Origin: Burkholderiaceae bacterium
GTDB lineage: Bacteria; Pseudomonadota; Gammaproteobacteria; Burkholderiales; Burkholderiaceae_A
DNA length: 64,000 nucleotides
Direction: 5' to 3'
Assembly (NCBI GenBank): GCA_004214155.1
Contig: SGYQ01000003.1
Span: 62,001-126,000 of the forward strand
In this document: positions 53,981 to 62,264 of the stretch, one piece after another
Numbering within the stretch: the stretch's first letter is position 1
Layout: each line of letters starts with the position of its first letter
Notes under the pieces: generated by a model
Seen by the model: the letters and a program-made list of their open reading frames with translations, nothing else
Databases searched by the model: none
Told to the model about the DNA's origin: nothing
Program-made: the position numbers and the translations under genes

Positions 53981-54832
53981 TCAATGAACACTTAATTTCT
54001 CTTTTAGTTTTTTAAACGCCGCAGTTTCGATCTGCCGAACCCGCTCTGCTGATACTCCTAACTCATCGGCTAGCTCTTTCAGCGTTTTAGGTTTTGTACC
54101 TTCTTTCAATTTAAGCCATCTCGCCTCTATAATTTGTTTGCTTCGATTATCCAATTCCTTTAACGCTTCTGTGACAGTATTTTTAATTTTAAACTTTTCC
54201 TGATCGTTTGATAAAATTTCATAGGGGTCTGCTCCGCTTGCTTTAAGACTTTGTGATAGTCCATTTTCTTCCTGAAAGTCGATTGATGAATCTGAATAAG
54301 ACAGACGCATATTCATCTCCTCTACATCACTATTCTTTACTTTCAGGGTCTCGGCAATTTTAGCCACTTGATCTTCGGTAAGCGAATCTGAACAATTGAG
54401 CTGTCTTTTTAAAGATCGTAAATTAAAAAAAAGTTTTCTTTGTGCTTTTGTTGTAGCAATTTTTACAATCTTCCAGTTTCGTAGAATAAATTCGTGAATC
54501 TCCGCTTTGATCCAGTGAATTGCAAATGAAAACAGCCTTGCTCCATTAGCAGGATTAAACCTTCTAACAGCTTTCATCAACCCTACATTTCCTTCCTGGA
54601 TAATGTCAGCTTGAGAAAGACCATAACTCAAATATTGTCTTGATACAGACACAACTACCCTTAGGTGCGCTAAAACAAGTTTTTGGGCTGATTCAAGATC
54701 ACCTTTTTCAAATAGGTTTTCAGCAAGCTGTTTTTCCTCTTCTTTACCAAGCATTGGTATTTGATAAACAGTAGCTATGTAAGCATTAAGATCTCGATTG
54801 GGACATAAACTAGCATTGGTAAGACTATTCAT
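53981..54832 (-). CDS. rpoH: Heat-shock sigma factor sigma-32
   Basis: A 283-residue RpoH. Region 1/2 includes LVLAHLRVVVSVSRQYLSYGLSQADIIQEGNVGLMKAVRRF and LFSFAIHWIKAEIHEFILRNWKIVKIATTKAQRKLFFNLR, which holds the RpoH-specific box (QRKLFFNLR). Region 4 has LKELADELGVSAERVRQIETAAFKKL. The ATG at 54832 follows an AAGGA ribosome-binding sequence. A perfect CIRCE element and promoter lie directly upstream, so HrcA should repress it. Confidence 0.97.
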   Translation of the reverse strand: MNSLTNASLCPNRDLNAYIATVYQIPMLGKEEEKQLAENLFEKGDLESAQKLVLAHLRVVVSVSRQYLSYGLSQADIIQEGNVGLMKAVRRFNPANGARLFSFAIHWIKAEIHEFILRNWKIVKIATTKAQRKLFFNLRSLKRQLNCSDSLTEDQVAKIAETLKVKNSDVEEMNMRLSYSDSSIDFQEENGLSQSLKASGADPYEILSNDQEKFKIKNTVTEALKELDNRSKQIIEARWLKLKEGTKPKTLKELADELGVSAERVRQIETAAFKKLKEKLSVH

Positions 54833-54851
54833 TAAGCTTTTCCTTGGTTCA

Positions 54852-54878
54852 TTAGCACTCTATTGCTGAGAGTGCTAA
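54852..54878. promoter_or_regulatory. CIRCE operator (HrcA-binding site)
   Basis: TTAGCACTC at 54852-54860, nine bases, then GAGTGCTAA at 54870-54878: an exact match to the CIRCE consensus with standard spacing. It lies 19 bases upstream of the rpoH start and abuts the rpoH -10 box, so bound HrcA should block initiation. The inverted repeat is symmetric and could also sit in the rpoH leader as a hairpin. Confidence 0.95.
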
Positions 54879-54907
54879 TTATAAACTAAGTTCACTCTGG
54901 ATAGCAA
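54878..54907 (-). promoter_or_regulatory. rpoH promoter overlapping CIRCE
   Basis: Minus strand: -35 TTGCTA at 54907-54902, 18 bases, then a perfect -10 TATAAT at 54883-54878. The last base of the -10 is the first base of CIRCE, so the operator covers the start site. This is a sigma70-type promoter, not a sigma32 type. Confidence 0.7.
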
Positions 54908-54968
54908 AAAAAAAAGCAAATTCAATCGAATTTACTGTATTTTAAAAGTGCACTTCTTTTACACTTAT

Positions 54969-57257
54969 ATGAACTTTAAATTTCCAGTAATCATAATAGA
55001 TGAAGATTTCCGTTCTGAGAACACTTCCGGATTTGGTGTGCGTGCTTTAGCGGAAGCTTTAGAAAATGAAGGGATGGAAGTCCTAGGATTAACCAGTTTT
55101 GGCGATTTAACTCAGTTCGCTCAGCAGCAGTCTCGTGCATCAGCATTCATTTTGTCAATAGATGACGAGGAGTTCGGTGATGGATCTGTTGAGGAGATGG
55201 AGGCCGCTTTGAAAAGTATTAGGGCATTTATCTCGGCAATAAGATTTCGAAACAACGAAATACCGATTTATTTATACGGTGAGACTCGAACTTCAAAACA
55301 TATCCCGAATGATGTCTTAAGAGAGATGCATGGATTTATTCATATGTTTGAGGATACACCAGAATTTGTTGCCCGGCATATAATTAGAGAAGCTCGTTCG
55401 TACATGGATTCTTTACCCCCTCCATTTTTCAGAGCTCTTGTAAATTATGCGCAAGATGGTTCGTATTCCTGGCATTGCCCCGGGCATTCTGGTGGTGTTG
55501 CTTTTTTAAAATCACCAGTTGGCCAGATGTTCCATCAATTTTTTGGTGAAAATATGCTGCGGGCAGACGTTTGTAATGCAGTCGATGAAATAGGACAATT
55601 ACTTGATCATACAGGGCCTGTTGCCGCCTCCGAATTAAATGCAGCTCGCATATTTAACTCCGATCATAGTTATTTTGTAACAAACGGGACATCAACATCG
55701 AATAAGATAATTTGGCATGCGACAGTAGCTCCGGGGGATATTGTGGTCGTTGATAGGAACTGTCATAAAAGTGTCCTACATGCCATAATTATGACGGGAG
55801 CAATCCCAGTATTTTTAATGCCTACGAGGAATAATCTAGGTATTATTGGTCCGATTCCACTAGAAGAGTTTCACCCTGAGAACATACAAAAGAAAATTGA
55901 CCAGAATCCTATTGCAAATTTTTGTCTAGGACCGAAAGAAAATAGTGGTAAAGATCCAAAAATATTGACCATTACCCAAAGCACGTATGACGGAATTTTA
56001 TATAACGTTGAAATAATAAAAGACGTATTAAATGGCCATATTGATACCTTACATTTTGATGAAGCATGGGTTCCGCATGCTGCTTTTCACGATTTTTATA
56101 AGAACATGCATGCTATCGGCGAAAATAGACCAAGAGCTAATGATACGATAATTTTTTCCACACAGTCCATTCACAAATTATTAGCAGGAATATCTCAAGC
56201 ATCTCAGATTTTAGTTCAAGATTCAAAAACAAAACGATTTGACCACAACATTTTTAACGAAGCATATCTTATGCACTCCTCTACTAGTCCCCAGTACTCA
56301 ATTATTGCTTCTCTGGATGTCGCAGCCGCTATGATGGAGCCACCAGGGGGGAAAGCATTAGTTGAAGAATCAATAATTGAAGCTTTAGATTTTCGTCGCG
56401 CCATGCGTAAGGTTGACAAGGAACTGGGAGATGGAAATTGGTGGTTTAAAGTGTGGGGTCCGAATGACATTGGACCTGACAGCGAAGGCATGACGCACAG
56501 AGAACAATGGTTATTAAATCCCGAAGATGACTGGCACGGATTTGGATCCGTACACGAAAATTTTACCATGCTTGATCCAATAAAGGCGACGATAGTTACA
56601 CCTGGGTTGAATTTGTCGGGTGAGTTTAATGAAGAAGGAATACCAGCATCGATAGTAACGAGGTATTTATCTGAACATGGCGTAATTGTTGAAAAAACTG
56701 GATTATATTCTTTTTTCATAATGTTTACCATAGGTATCACCAAAGGACGTTGGAACACTCTCCTAGCAGCATTACAACAATTTAAAGATGACTATGACAA
56801 GAATCAGCCCATGTGGAGAGTATTACCTGAATTTTGTTCAAACTTTCCAAATTATGAACGGGTTGGATTGAAGGATCTTTGTTCTCAATTACACGATGTG
56901 CATAACCGAAATGATGTAGCAAAATTGACTACGGAAATGTATTTATCAAACATGGAGCCGGTCCTACGGCCAGCCGATGCTTTTGCCTCATTAGCAAGAG
57001 GGAAGACGGAACGAGTACCAATAGACGACCTGGAAGGTCGAGTGACTACATCACTACTTACGCCTTACCCACCAGGGATACCGCTTCTTATACCGGGGGA
57101 AAGATTTAATAATGTAATTGTAAGGTACCTGCGTTTTGCTAGGGAATTTAATTCCTCATTTCCAGGATTTGAAGCAGATATTCACGGTCTCGTTGTAGAG
57201 CGTGATGAGTCGGGTTGTAAAAATTACTTCGTCGACTGCATCAGCGATAAACGTTAA
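54969..57257 (+). CDS. Orn/Lys/Arg decarboxylase (large PLP-dependent type)
   Basis: A 762-residue fold-type I PLP decarboxylase. The N-terminal wing domain begins MNFKFPVIIIDEDFRSENTSGFGVRALAEALE, followed by the core with YSWHCPGHSGGVAFLKSPVG, the cofactor-lysine block STQSIHKLLAGISQAS and HFDEAWVPHAAFHDFY (cofactor Asp). The C-terminal domain ends LRFAREFNSSFPGFEADIHGLV. It removes CO2 from lysine, ornithine or arginine to form a polyamine precursor or consume protons; the substrate is not decidable. ATG 54969 matches relatives better than GTG 54948. It diverges from rpoH and overlaps the ftsY stop by 4 bases. Confidence 0.93.
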   Translation: MNFKFPVIIIDEDFRSENTSGFGVRALAEALENEGMEVLGLTSFGDLTQFAQQQSRASAFILSIDDEEFGDGSVEEMEAALKSIRAFISAIRFRNNEIPIYLYGETRTSKHIPNDVLREMHGFIHMFEDTPEFVARHIIREARSYMDSLPPPFFRALVNYAQDGSYSWHCPGHSGGVAFLKSPVGQMFHQFFGENMLRADVCNAVDEIGQLLDHTGPVAASELNAARIFNSDHSYFVTNGTSTSNKIIWHATVAPGDIVVVDRNCHKSVLHAIIMTGAIPVFLMPTRNNLGIIGPIPLEEFHPENIQKKIDQNPIANFCLGPKENSGKDPKILTITQSTYDGILYNVEIIKDVLNGHIDTLHFDEAWVPHAAFHDFYKNMHAIGENRPRANDTIIFSTQSIHKLLAGISQASQILVQDSKTKRFDHNIFNEAYLMHSSTSPQYSIIASLDVAAAMMEPPGGKALVEESIIEALDFRRAMRKVDKELGDGNWWFKVWGPNDIGPDSEGMTHREQWLLNPEDDWHGFGSVHENFTMLDPIKATIVTPGLNLSGEFNEEGIPASIVTRYLSEHGVIVEKTGLYSFFIMFTIGITKGRWNTLLAALQQFKDDYDKNQPMWRVLPEFCSNFPNYERVGLKDLCSQLHDVHNRNDVAKLTTEMYLSNMEPVLRPADAFASLARGKTERVPIDDLEGRVTTSLLTPYPPGIPLLIPGERFNNVIVRYLRFAREFNSSFPGFEADIHGLVVERDESGCKNYFVDCISDKR

Positions 57258-58219
57258 AAGTTAGCAGGATCTGTTCCGACTATCCCAGAAGCGATAATCT
57301 CTGGGTTAAAGTCAACTATATCAGTGATCTTTTCTCCATGGCCGACAAATAGGATGGGAATTCGTTCTTGTTCTGAAAGTTGCAGTAAAAATCCCGCCTT
57401 ATTTGTTCCGTCAAACTTGGTAAGTATTATTCCAGTTATGTCTATTGCTTCCTTAAACTGCTCGATCTGAGAGACCGCATTCTGGCCCGTATTTGCATCG
57501 ATCACAATCCACGTGCGTTTCTTCGACCGGTCTTCTGCTTTGGAAATTACCCGTTTAATTTTTTTTAATTCTTCAATCAGATTTTTGTTATTTGGCAATC
57601 TTCCTGCAGTATCAATCAGTAATATATCAGTCTTCTTTTTTTTTGAGGCTTGTATAGCTTCGAATGCAGCAGCAGCAGGATCAACTACCTTGCTTTCTAA
57701 TACTTCTATTGAATTTTTCATCCCCCATGCTATTAATTGTTCATTAGCAGCTGCTCGAAACGTATCGCAAGCGGCTAAAGCGACCGTAAAGTTTTGACGC
57801 TGGAAATAATTTGCTAGCTTTCCTATGGTAGTAGTTTTTCCGCTTCCATTGACACCAACAATCAGTATAGGAACTAATCGGTTTTCGTTTTTTGCCTCTG
57901 AAAAACTCGCTTCTAAATTATCCACGTCAACTAACTTATTCAATTTTTGTTTGATAATTTCTTTTAATATCTCTGTAGTTTCTTTTCCCCCATGAGATTT
58001 TTTGGTATTTTTCATTCTTTTACTAATGTCTTTAGTTATTTCGGCTGCTAATTTCGGTCCTGTATCGGAAAGTATCAAGATTTCTTCTAAGTCCATTAGT
58101 TTGTTTGTGTCAATGTGATCTTCTGCAAAAACTTCTTGTACTTGAGTTCTTAATTTTTTTAGACTCTCCCAAATTGAATTTTTTTGTGTAGTTTCACTCT
58201 TATCGAAACTATTACTCAT
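57254..58219 (-). CDS. ftsY: Signal recognition particle receptor FtsY
   Basis: A 321-residue SRP-receptor GTPase for co-translational membrane targeting. The long acidic A domain of enterobacterial FtsY is absent. The N domain with WESLKKLRTQVQEVF leads to G1 GVNGSGKTTTIGKLANYF, CDTFRAAANEQL, the G3 site LLIDTAGRLPNN and G4 TKFDGTNKAG, ending FVGHGEKITDIVDFNPE. ATG 58219 is preferred to 58240 because AAGGA lies 8 bases upstream of it. It diverges from the M16 genes. Confidence 0.95.
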   Translation of the reverse strand: MSNSFDKSETTQKNSIWESLKKLRTQVQEVFAEDHIDTNKLMDLEEILILSDTGPKLAAEITKDISKRMKNTKKSHGGKETTEILKEIIKQKLNKLVDVDNLEASFSEAKNENRLVPILIVGVNGSGKTTTIGKLANYFQRQNFTVALAACDTFRAAANEQLIAWGMKNSIEVLESKVVDPAAAAFEAIQASKKKKTDILLIDTAGRLPNNKNLIEELKKIKRVISKAEDRSKKRTWIVIDANTGQNAVSQIEQFKEAIDITGIILTKFDGTNKAGFLLQLSEQERIPILFVGHGEKITDIVDFNPEIIASGIVGTDPANF

Positions 58220-58288
58220 TGTGTTAGTCCTTCTTACCATGATTTAATAGAACGCGTTTCATTAAAAAATTATTAGGATACGTTTAGT

Positions 58289-59668
58289 ATGAACCACTTA
58301 AAAGATCCCAAAAGATTATTTTTTTATTGTATATTTTTATACAGCTCGAGTGTTCTCGCGTTCTCTAATTCCCCTTCTGCCGACAAAATTTTAGCCAATG
58401 GTCTCAGAGTTTTGGTTTTTGAGGACCATTCCGCTCCGACCGTAATTCAAATGACAATTGTTAGAGCCGGTTCCATAGATGAGGTTGACGGAAAGTCTGG
58501 CATAGCGCACGTACTTGAACACATGATGTTTAAAAGAACAGAAACAATGGAAGAAGGCGAGTTTAGTAGAATTGTCGGAAGCTTAGGTGGGCAGGAGAAC
58601 GCTTTCACTTCCAGGGAAATTACTGGATATCATCAGCAAGTCCACAAGGATCATCTAGAAACCATAATTAAATTAGAGGCAGATAGGATGCAAAATCTGG
58701 TTTTTAATCAGGAGGACTTTAAAAAAGAAATTCAGGTCGTATTACAGGAGCGGCTTTTGCGAACCGACGATAACCCTAAAGGCCGAGCATATGAAACGTT
58801 ATTTGCTCAGGCTTTTCAAGCCTCACCAATTCGTAGGCCGATCATCGGTTGGCGAAATGATATTTTGAGCTTAGAGCTTTCTGATGCTAAGGAATGGTAT
58901 GACCAGTGGTATGTTCCGAATAATATAACGGTGATTATTGCTGGCGCCGTTGAGAGCAGTAAAGTCGTAAATCTCATAGAGAAATATTATGGGGAAGCTA
59001 ATCAGGAAAGCTTGCCGCGACGAAAGCCGCAAACAGAGCCACCACAGGTTGGGCAAAGGCGAGTACAACTGAGCGCTCCCGCAGAAAATAACTTTTTTTT
59101 AAAGCTCTGGAAGGCTCCGGTCATTTCAGAAAAGTCAGGTGACATGGTTTACGAAAATCATAAGGTTAGGCAGGTCGTTGCCATGGGCGTACTGGGTGTT
59201 TTGTTAGGAGATGACGATACGGGGATATTGATAAAGAAGCTTGTTAGAGAGAGTCAAAAGGCTGTTTCTATTTCTATCGGTTCTTCATGGATGTCTAGAG
59301 GACCCGGCTACTTTGTCATCGATGCCACACCATCGGTCGGAGTCTCCATTGAGGAGCTCGAAAGTGAGATACAGCACGAAATTAAAGATGTATTACGTGC
59401 GCGTTTGCCCGAAAAATATTTAAATATGGTGAAGAGGCGTGCAAAAGCGGACCAAATTTATCAGAAAGATTCTCTAATGAGCCAGGTTCGTGAAGCATCT
59501 CTTTTTATTACGAATCAGAGAAGTCTCAACGACTCAAAAAATTGGTTAAAAGTTCTTGAGTCAATAACTTTTGAGGACGTAGTTGAGGTCGGTAAACTGA
59601 TATTCGACGAGCAGAAATCAACAGTTCTATTGTTCTATCCGCAAAAATTAAAAGATAACAAACTATGA
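58289..59668 (+). CDS. M16-family zinc metallopeptidase
   Basis: A 459-residue periplasmic protease. A signal peptide (about 10-26, ending VLAF) precedes the M16 domain with the inverted zinc motif HVLEH in GIAHVLEHMMFKRTE, then ENAFTSREITGYHQQV and KKEIQVVLQERL (third ligand Glu). The second inactive M16 lobe follows from about 235. It is the catalytic partner to the next gene, which lacks the zinc motif; M16 pairs work together as heterodimers. Substrates are not known. The ATG overlaps the divergent promoter region of ftsY. Confidence 0.93.
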   Translation: MNHLKDPKRLFFYCIFLYSSSVLAFSNSPSADKILANGLRVLVFEDHSAPTVIQMTIVRAGSIDEVDGKSGIAHVLEHMMFKRTETMEEGEFSRIVGSLGGQENAFTSREITGYHQQVHKDHLETIIKLEADRMQNLVFNQEDFKKEIQVVLQERLLRTDDNPKGRAYETLFAQAFQASPIRRPIIGWRNDILSLELSDAKEWYDQWYVPNNITVIIAGAVESSKVVNLIEKYYGEANQESLPRRKPQTEPPQVGQRRVQLSAPAENNFFLKLWKAPVISEKSGDMVYENHKVRQVVAMGVLGVLLGDDDTGILIKKLVRESQKAVSISIGSSWMSRGPGYFVIDATPSVGVSIEELESEIQHEIKDVLRARLPEKYLNMVKRRAKADQIYQKDSLMSQVREASLFITNQRSLNDSKNWLKVLESITFEDVVEVGKLIFDEQKSTVLLFYPQKLKDNKL

Positions 59669-61065
59669 GAAAAATGAGACTAGTATCTTATTTTTGCAGG
59701 ATTTTAATTTTTTGTACTCTATATCCAATTTTTAGTGTCCAGGCTCTCGATAAAGCGCAAGTAGGAGTCGGTCAAAGCTTAAACATAAAAAGTTGGAAAA
59801 CGGATAGCGGTAGTTCCGTTTTTTTTGTCAATTCTCAAAGGTTGCCAATGATTGATGTTATGTTAGACATTGATGCAGGCAGTAGATGGGATCCTTCTGG
59901 TCTTGAAGGGCTTGCATCTCTGGTTGCTGGCATGTTGTTTAAAGGGCATCATTCAGATGGAAAAATAATATCTGAGGAAGAAATTGGCGAGTTTTTTGTT
60001 CGAAACTCGATTATACGTTCTGTCAGCACAAGTAGGGACAAAGCCTCTATTTCTATTCGTTTCTTAAATGAGCCTGAAGTCATTCAAAAATTAGGTCGTT
60101 TTTTACAAAATGTCCTCTCAAAGCCAGAATTTAACGAATCGATTCTTGCTCGACAAAAAAGACGTAGTTTGCTTGCTTTGAGAGAGAGCTTGACTAGGCC
60201 TCAGCAACTCGCTCTTAGAAATCTTTGGGATAAGATGTACCCTGACCATCCATATGGGCGTAGTGTAACAGAGCAATCTTTGGGTAATGTTAGTCGAGAA
60301 GAAGTACAAACTTTTTTTCGCAAATTTTGGACGCCTGAAAGAATGACTTTTTCCATTGTTGGTGATATAGAAGACAGGGAGTTGGAGTCTTTCTTAGGAA
60401 ACATAACTAATTTTCAGTCGAAAAACTCTTTTTCTAAATTTGAAGAGAAGCTAGAGAGGCAAGAAAATTTCAACTATAAAAAAATTCTGCCGCCAGTGAT
60501 TTTCCCGTTGGCAGAAACTCTTATGATTGATCACCCTGCAGAGCAAAGTCATATATGGATAGGTGCACCTATGCTGGCAAGGCATCAAATAGAGGATATC
60601 TTTCCTTTCTTCGTTGCAAATTATATTTTGGGTGGTAGTGGATTTGGATCCAGACTTACATCGGAAGTTAGGGAAAAGCGTGGGTTGTCTTACAGTGTTT
60701 TTTCGGGTTTTAGCTTACTAAAACAGAAAGGCCCTTTTTTTATAGGACTGCAGACTGGCAAGCAAAACACTACCGTTGCTTTGAAAGTAGTTCAGGAAAC
60801 GCTCACTGATTTTGTTAATAATGGCCCTGACGAGCTCGAATTGGAAAAAGCTAAAACCGGATTGATTGGTGGTTTTGCTCTTAAACTTGACTCAAATAAA
60901 AAAGTATTAATGAATCTATCTCAGATTGCTTACTATGGTTTGCCTTTAGATTACTTAGACAATTGGGTTGATCGGATAGCTTCGGTAACGAAGGAGGACG
61001 TGAAAAGAGTTTTGAGGACATACTTCGTATTTGAAAATATGCAAACAGTGATAGTTGGGAACTAG
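59665..61065 (+). CDS. M16-family peptidase partner, zinc motif absent
   Basis: A 466-residue exported protein with an N-terminal signal (about 9-26, SVQA-type ending). In place of HxxEH it reads GLASLVAGMLFKGHH, so it cannot bind catalytic zinc. The second half has ILGGSGFGSRLTSEVREKRGLSYSVFSGF, the Gly/Arg-rich substrate-closing motif usual in the non-catalytic partner. It overlaps the first M16 gene by 4 bases and rsmD by 11, so the three are co-translated. Confidence 0.92.
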   Translation: MRKMRLVSYFCRILIFCTLYPIFSVQALDKAQVGVGQSLNIKSWKTDSGSSVFFVNSQRLPMIDVMLDIDAGSRWDPSGLEGLASLVAGMLFKGHHSDGKIISEEEIGEFFVRNSIIRSVSTSRDKASISIRFLNEPEVIQKLGRFLQNVLSKPEFNESILARQKRRSLLALRESLTRPQQLALRNLWDKMYPDHPYGRSVTEQSLGNVSREEVQTFFRKFWTPERMTFSIVGDIEDRELESFLGNITNFQSKNSFSKFEEKLERQENFNYKKILPPVIFPLAETLMIDHPAEQSHIWIGAPMLARHQIEDIFPFFVANYILGGSGFGSRLTSEVREKRGLSYSVFSGFSLLKQKGPFFIGLQTGKQNTTVALKVVQETLTDFVNNGPDELELEKAKTGLIGGFALKLDSNKKVLMNLSQIAYYGLPLDYLDNWVDRIASVTKEDVKRVLRTYFVFENMQTVIVGN

Positions 61066-61618
61066 AAGAAACACAACTCGCATCACGGGAGGAATCTGGA
61101 AACGAACTATTGTTCCAGTCCTGGAGGATAGTTCGGTTAGACCGACTCTAAGTAGGATAAGGGAAACGGTGTTTAACTGGTTACGCCATGATATCGATAT
61201 AGCTGAGTGTAACGTGTTAGACTTATTTTGCGGTTCGGGCGTATTAGGTCTAGAAGCGATGAGCAGAGGAGCTGTATCTGCCTGTTTTGTAGACCACAAC
61301 ATGGAGTCTTTAGTGGGTATAGGAAGCCTTTTGAAAAGACTAAATGCCAGCCGTAAAGCTACATTAATAAATGAAGAAGTCTCTAGCTGGTTGGGGCATA
61401 ATACCGGCAAACAATATGACCTAGTATTTTTAGATCCGCCTTTTGCTCTTGAGAATCCTGCCATATACCTTTCGAAGGTTAATCATTTAGTTAAAAAAAA
61501 TGGACTTGTATACCTAGAAAACAAATGTTCCACGTCAATAACTCTTGATTCTGAGGTAGAATGTTGGAGGTCGGGTAGAGCTGGAACCGTCTATTATGGG
61601 CTATATAGAATTTTGTGA
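61055..61618 (+). CDS. rsmD: 16S rRNA (guanine(966)-N(2))-methyltransferase
   Basis: A 187-residue Rossmann methyltransferase making m2G966 in 16S rRNA. SVRPTLSRIRETVFNWL is the RNA-contact signature; VLDLFCGSGVLGLEAMSRGA is SAM motif I; VFLDPPF is the catalytic DPPF. The start is TTG 61055, 11 bases inside the M16 gene; no ATG fits. It precedes coaD by 21 bases, the usual rsmD-coaD pair. Confidence 0.95.
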   Translation: MGTRRNTTRITGGIWKRTIVPVLEDSSVRPTLSRIRETVFNWLRHDIDIAECNVLDLFCGSGVLGLEAMSRGAVSACFVDHNMESLVGIGSLLKRLNASRKATLINEEVSSWLGHNTGKQYDLVFLDPPFALENPAIYLSKVNHLVKKNGLVYLENKCSTSITLDSEVECWRSGRAGTVYYGLYRIL

Positions 61619-61639
61619 ACCATCTAATAAAGAGTTTTT

Positions 61640-62119
61640 ATGACTATTGCTGTATACCCAGGAACATTTGACCCGTTGACTCGTGGACACCAAGATATTG
61701 TGAGAAGAGCTTCGGGTCTGTTCGAAAAAATAATTTTGGGCGTTGCGGAAAGTCCAAAGAAAAACCCCTTTTTTACTCTGAAGGAACGAGTGTCAATCGC
61801 CGAGGAGGTTTTTGACAAGAATCAACAAGTAACAGTCTATGGTTTTACCGGTCTACTAAAAGATTTCTTATATCAACATAAGGCTAAAGTAATAATAAGA
61901 GGTCTTAGGGCGCTATCAGACTTTGAGTTTGAATTTCAGATGGCGGGGATGAACAGGCATTTGATGCCGGAGATTGAAACAGTTTTTTTGACACCATCTG
62001 AGCAGTTTCAATTTATATCCGGGACAATTGTCAGGGAAATTGCGGTTCTTGGCGGTGATGTGTCTGAATTTCTATACCCAACTGTGCGATCACATTTGCA
62101 AAAAAAGTTAGAAAGATAA
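61640..62119 (+). CDS. coaD: Phosphopantetheine adenylyltransferase
   Basis: A 159-residue CoaD making dephospho-CoA. The nucleotidyl-transfer motif is [16 protein letters not shown] (TxGH). [21 protein letters not shown] and [15 protein letters not shown] carry the substrate and phosphate sites; the latter is usually ISSTxVRE, so one Ser is Gly here. Hexamer-forming [16 protein letters not shown] is intact. The ferredoxin gene commonly following coaD is absent; tRNA-Gln comes next. Confidence 0.95.
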   Translation: MTIAVYPGTFDPLTRGHQDIVRRASGLFEKIILGVAESPKKNPFFTLKERVSIAEEVFDKNQQVTVYGFTGLLKDFLYQHKAKVIIRGLRALSDFEFEFQMAGMNRHLMPEIETVFLTPSEQFQFISGTIVREIAVLGGDVSEFLYPTVRSHLQKKLER

Positions 62120-62125
62120 GAATAT

Positions 62126-62154
62126 TTGTTCAAAATGGAAAATTTAATTAAAAT
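62126..62154 (+). promoter_or_regulatory. Probable promoter of tRNA-Gln and prs
   Basis: TTGTTC at 62126-62131, 17 bases, TAAAAT at 62149-62154. A start near 62161 would give a 5' leader of about 20 bases to the tRNA at 62182, removed by RNase P. This is the only box pair with good spacing in the gap. Confidence 0.5.
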
Positions 62155-62181
62155 AATTTTTATATTTCCAAAAAAAAACTA

Positions 62182-62258
62182 TGGGGAGTAGCCAAGTTGG
62201 TTAAGGCACCGGATTTTGATTCCGGCATGCGAGGGTTCGAGTCCTTCCTCCCCAGCCA
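62182..62258 (+). tRNA. tRNA-Gln (anticodon UUG)
   Basis: A 77-base tRNA gene. Acceptor arms TGGGGAG (62182-62188) and CTCCCCA (62248-62254) pair over 7 bases; the discriminator is G62255 and CCA (62256-62258) is encoded. The anticodon stem CCGGA/TCCGG (62209-62213 with 62221-62225) holds the loop TTTTGAT, giving anticodon TTG at 62216-62218. The T-loop GTTCGAG is normal. A gatCAB operon in the same window suggests it is charged via Glu-tRNA(Gln) amidation. Confidence 0.97.
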
Positions 62259-62264
62259 TATTGC

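Noticed and set aside
56216..56758. Open frame of 180 codons on the minus strand within the decarboxylase gene
   Set aside because: It is fully antisense to a strongly conserved coding sequence, has no recognisable domain and is low-quality Pro/Ser/Asn-rich sequence.
60955..61464. Open frame of 169 codons on the minus strand across the M16/rsmD junction
   Set aside because: Antisense to two clear genes, with no motif and no ribosome-binding sequence.
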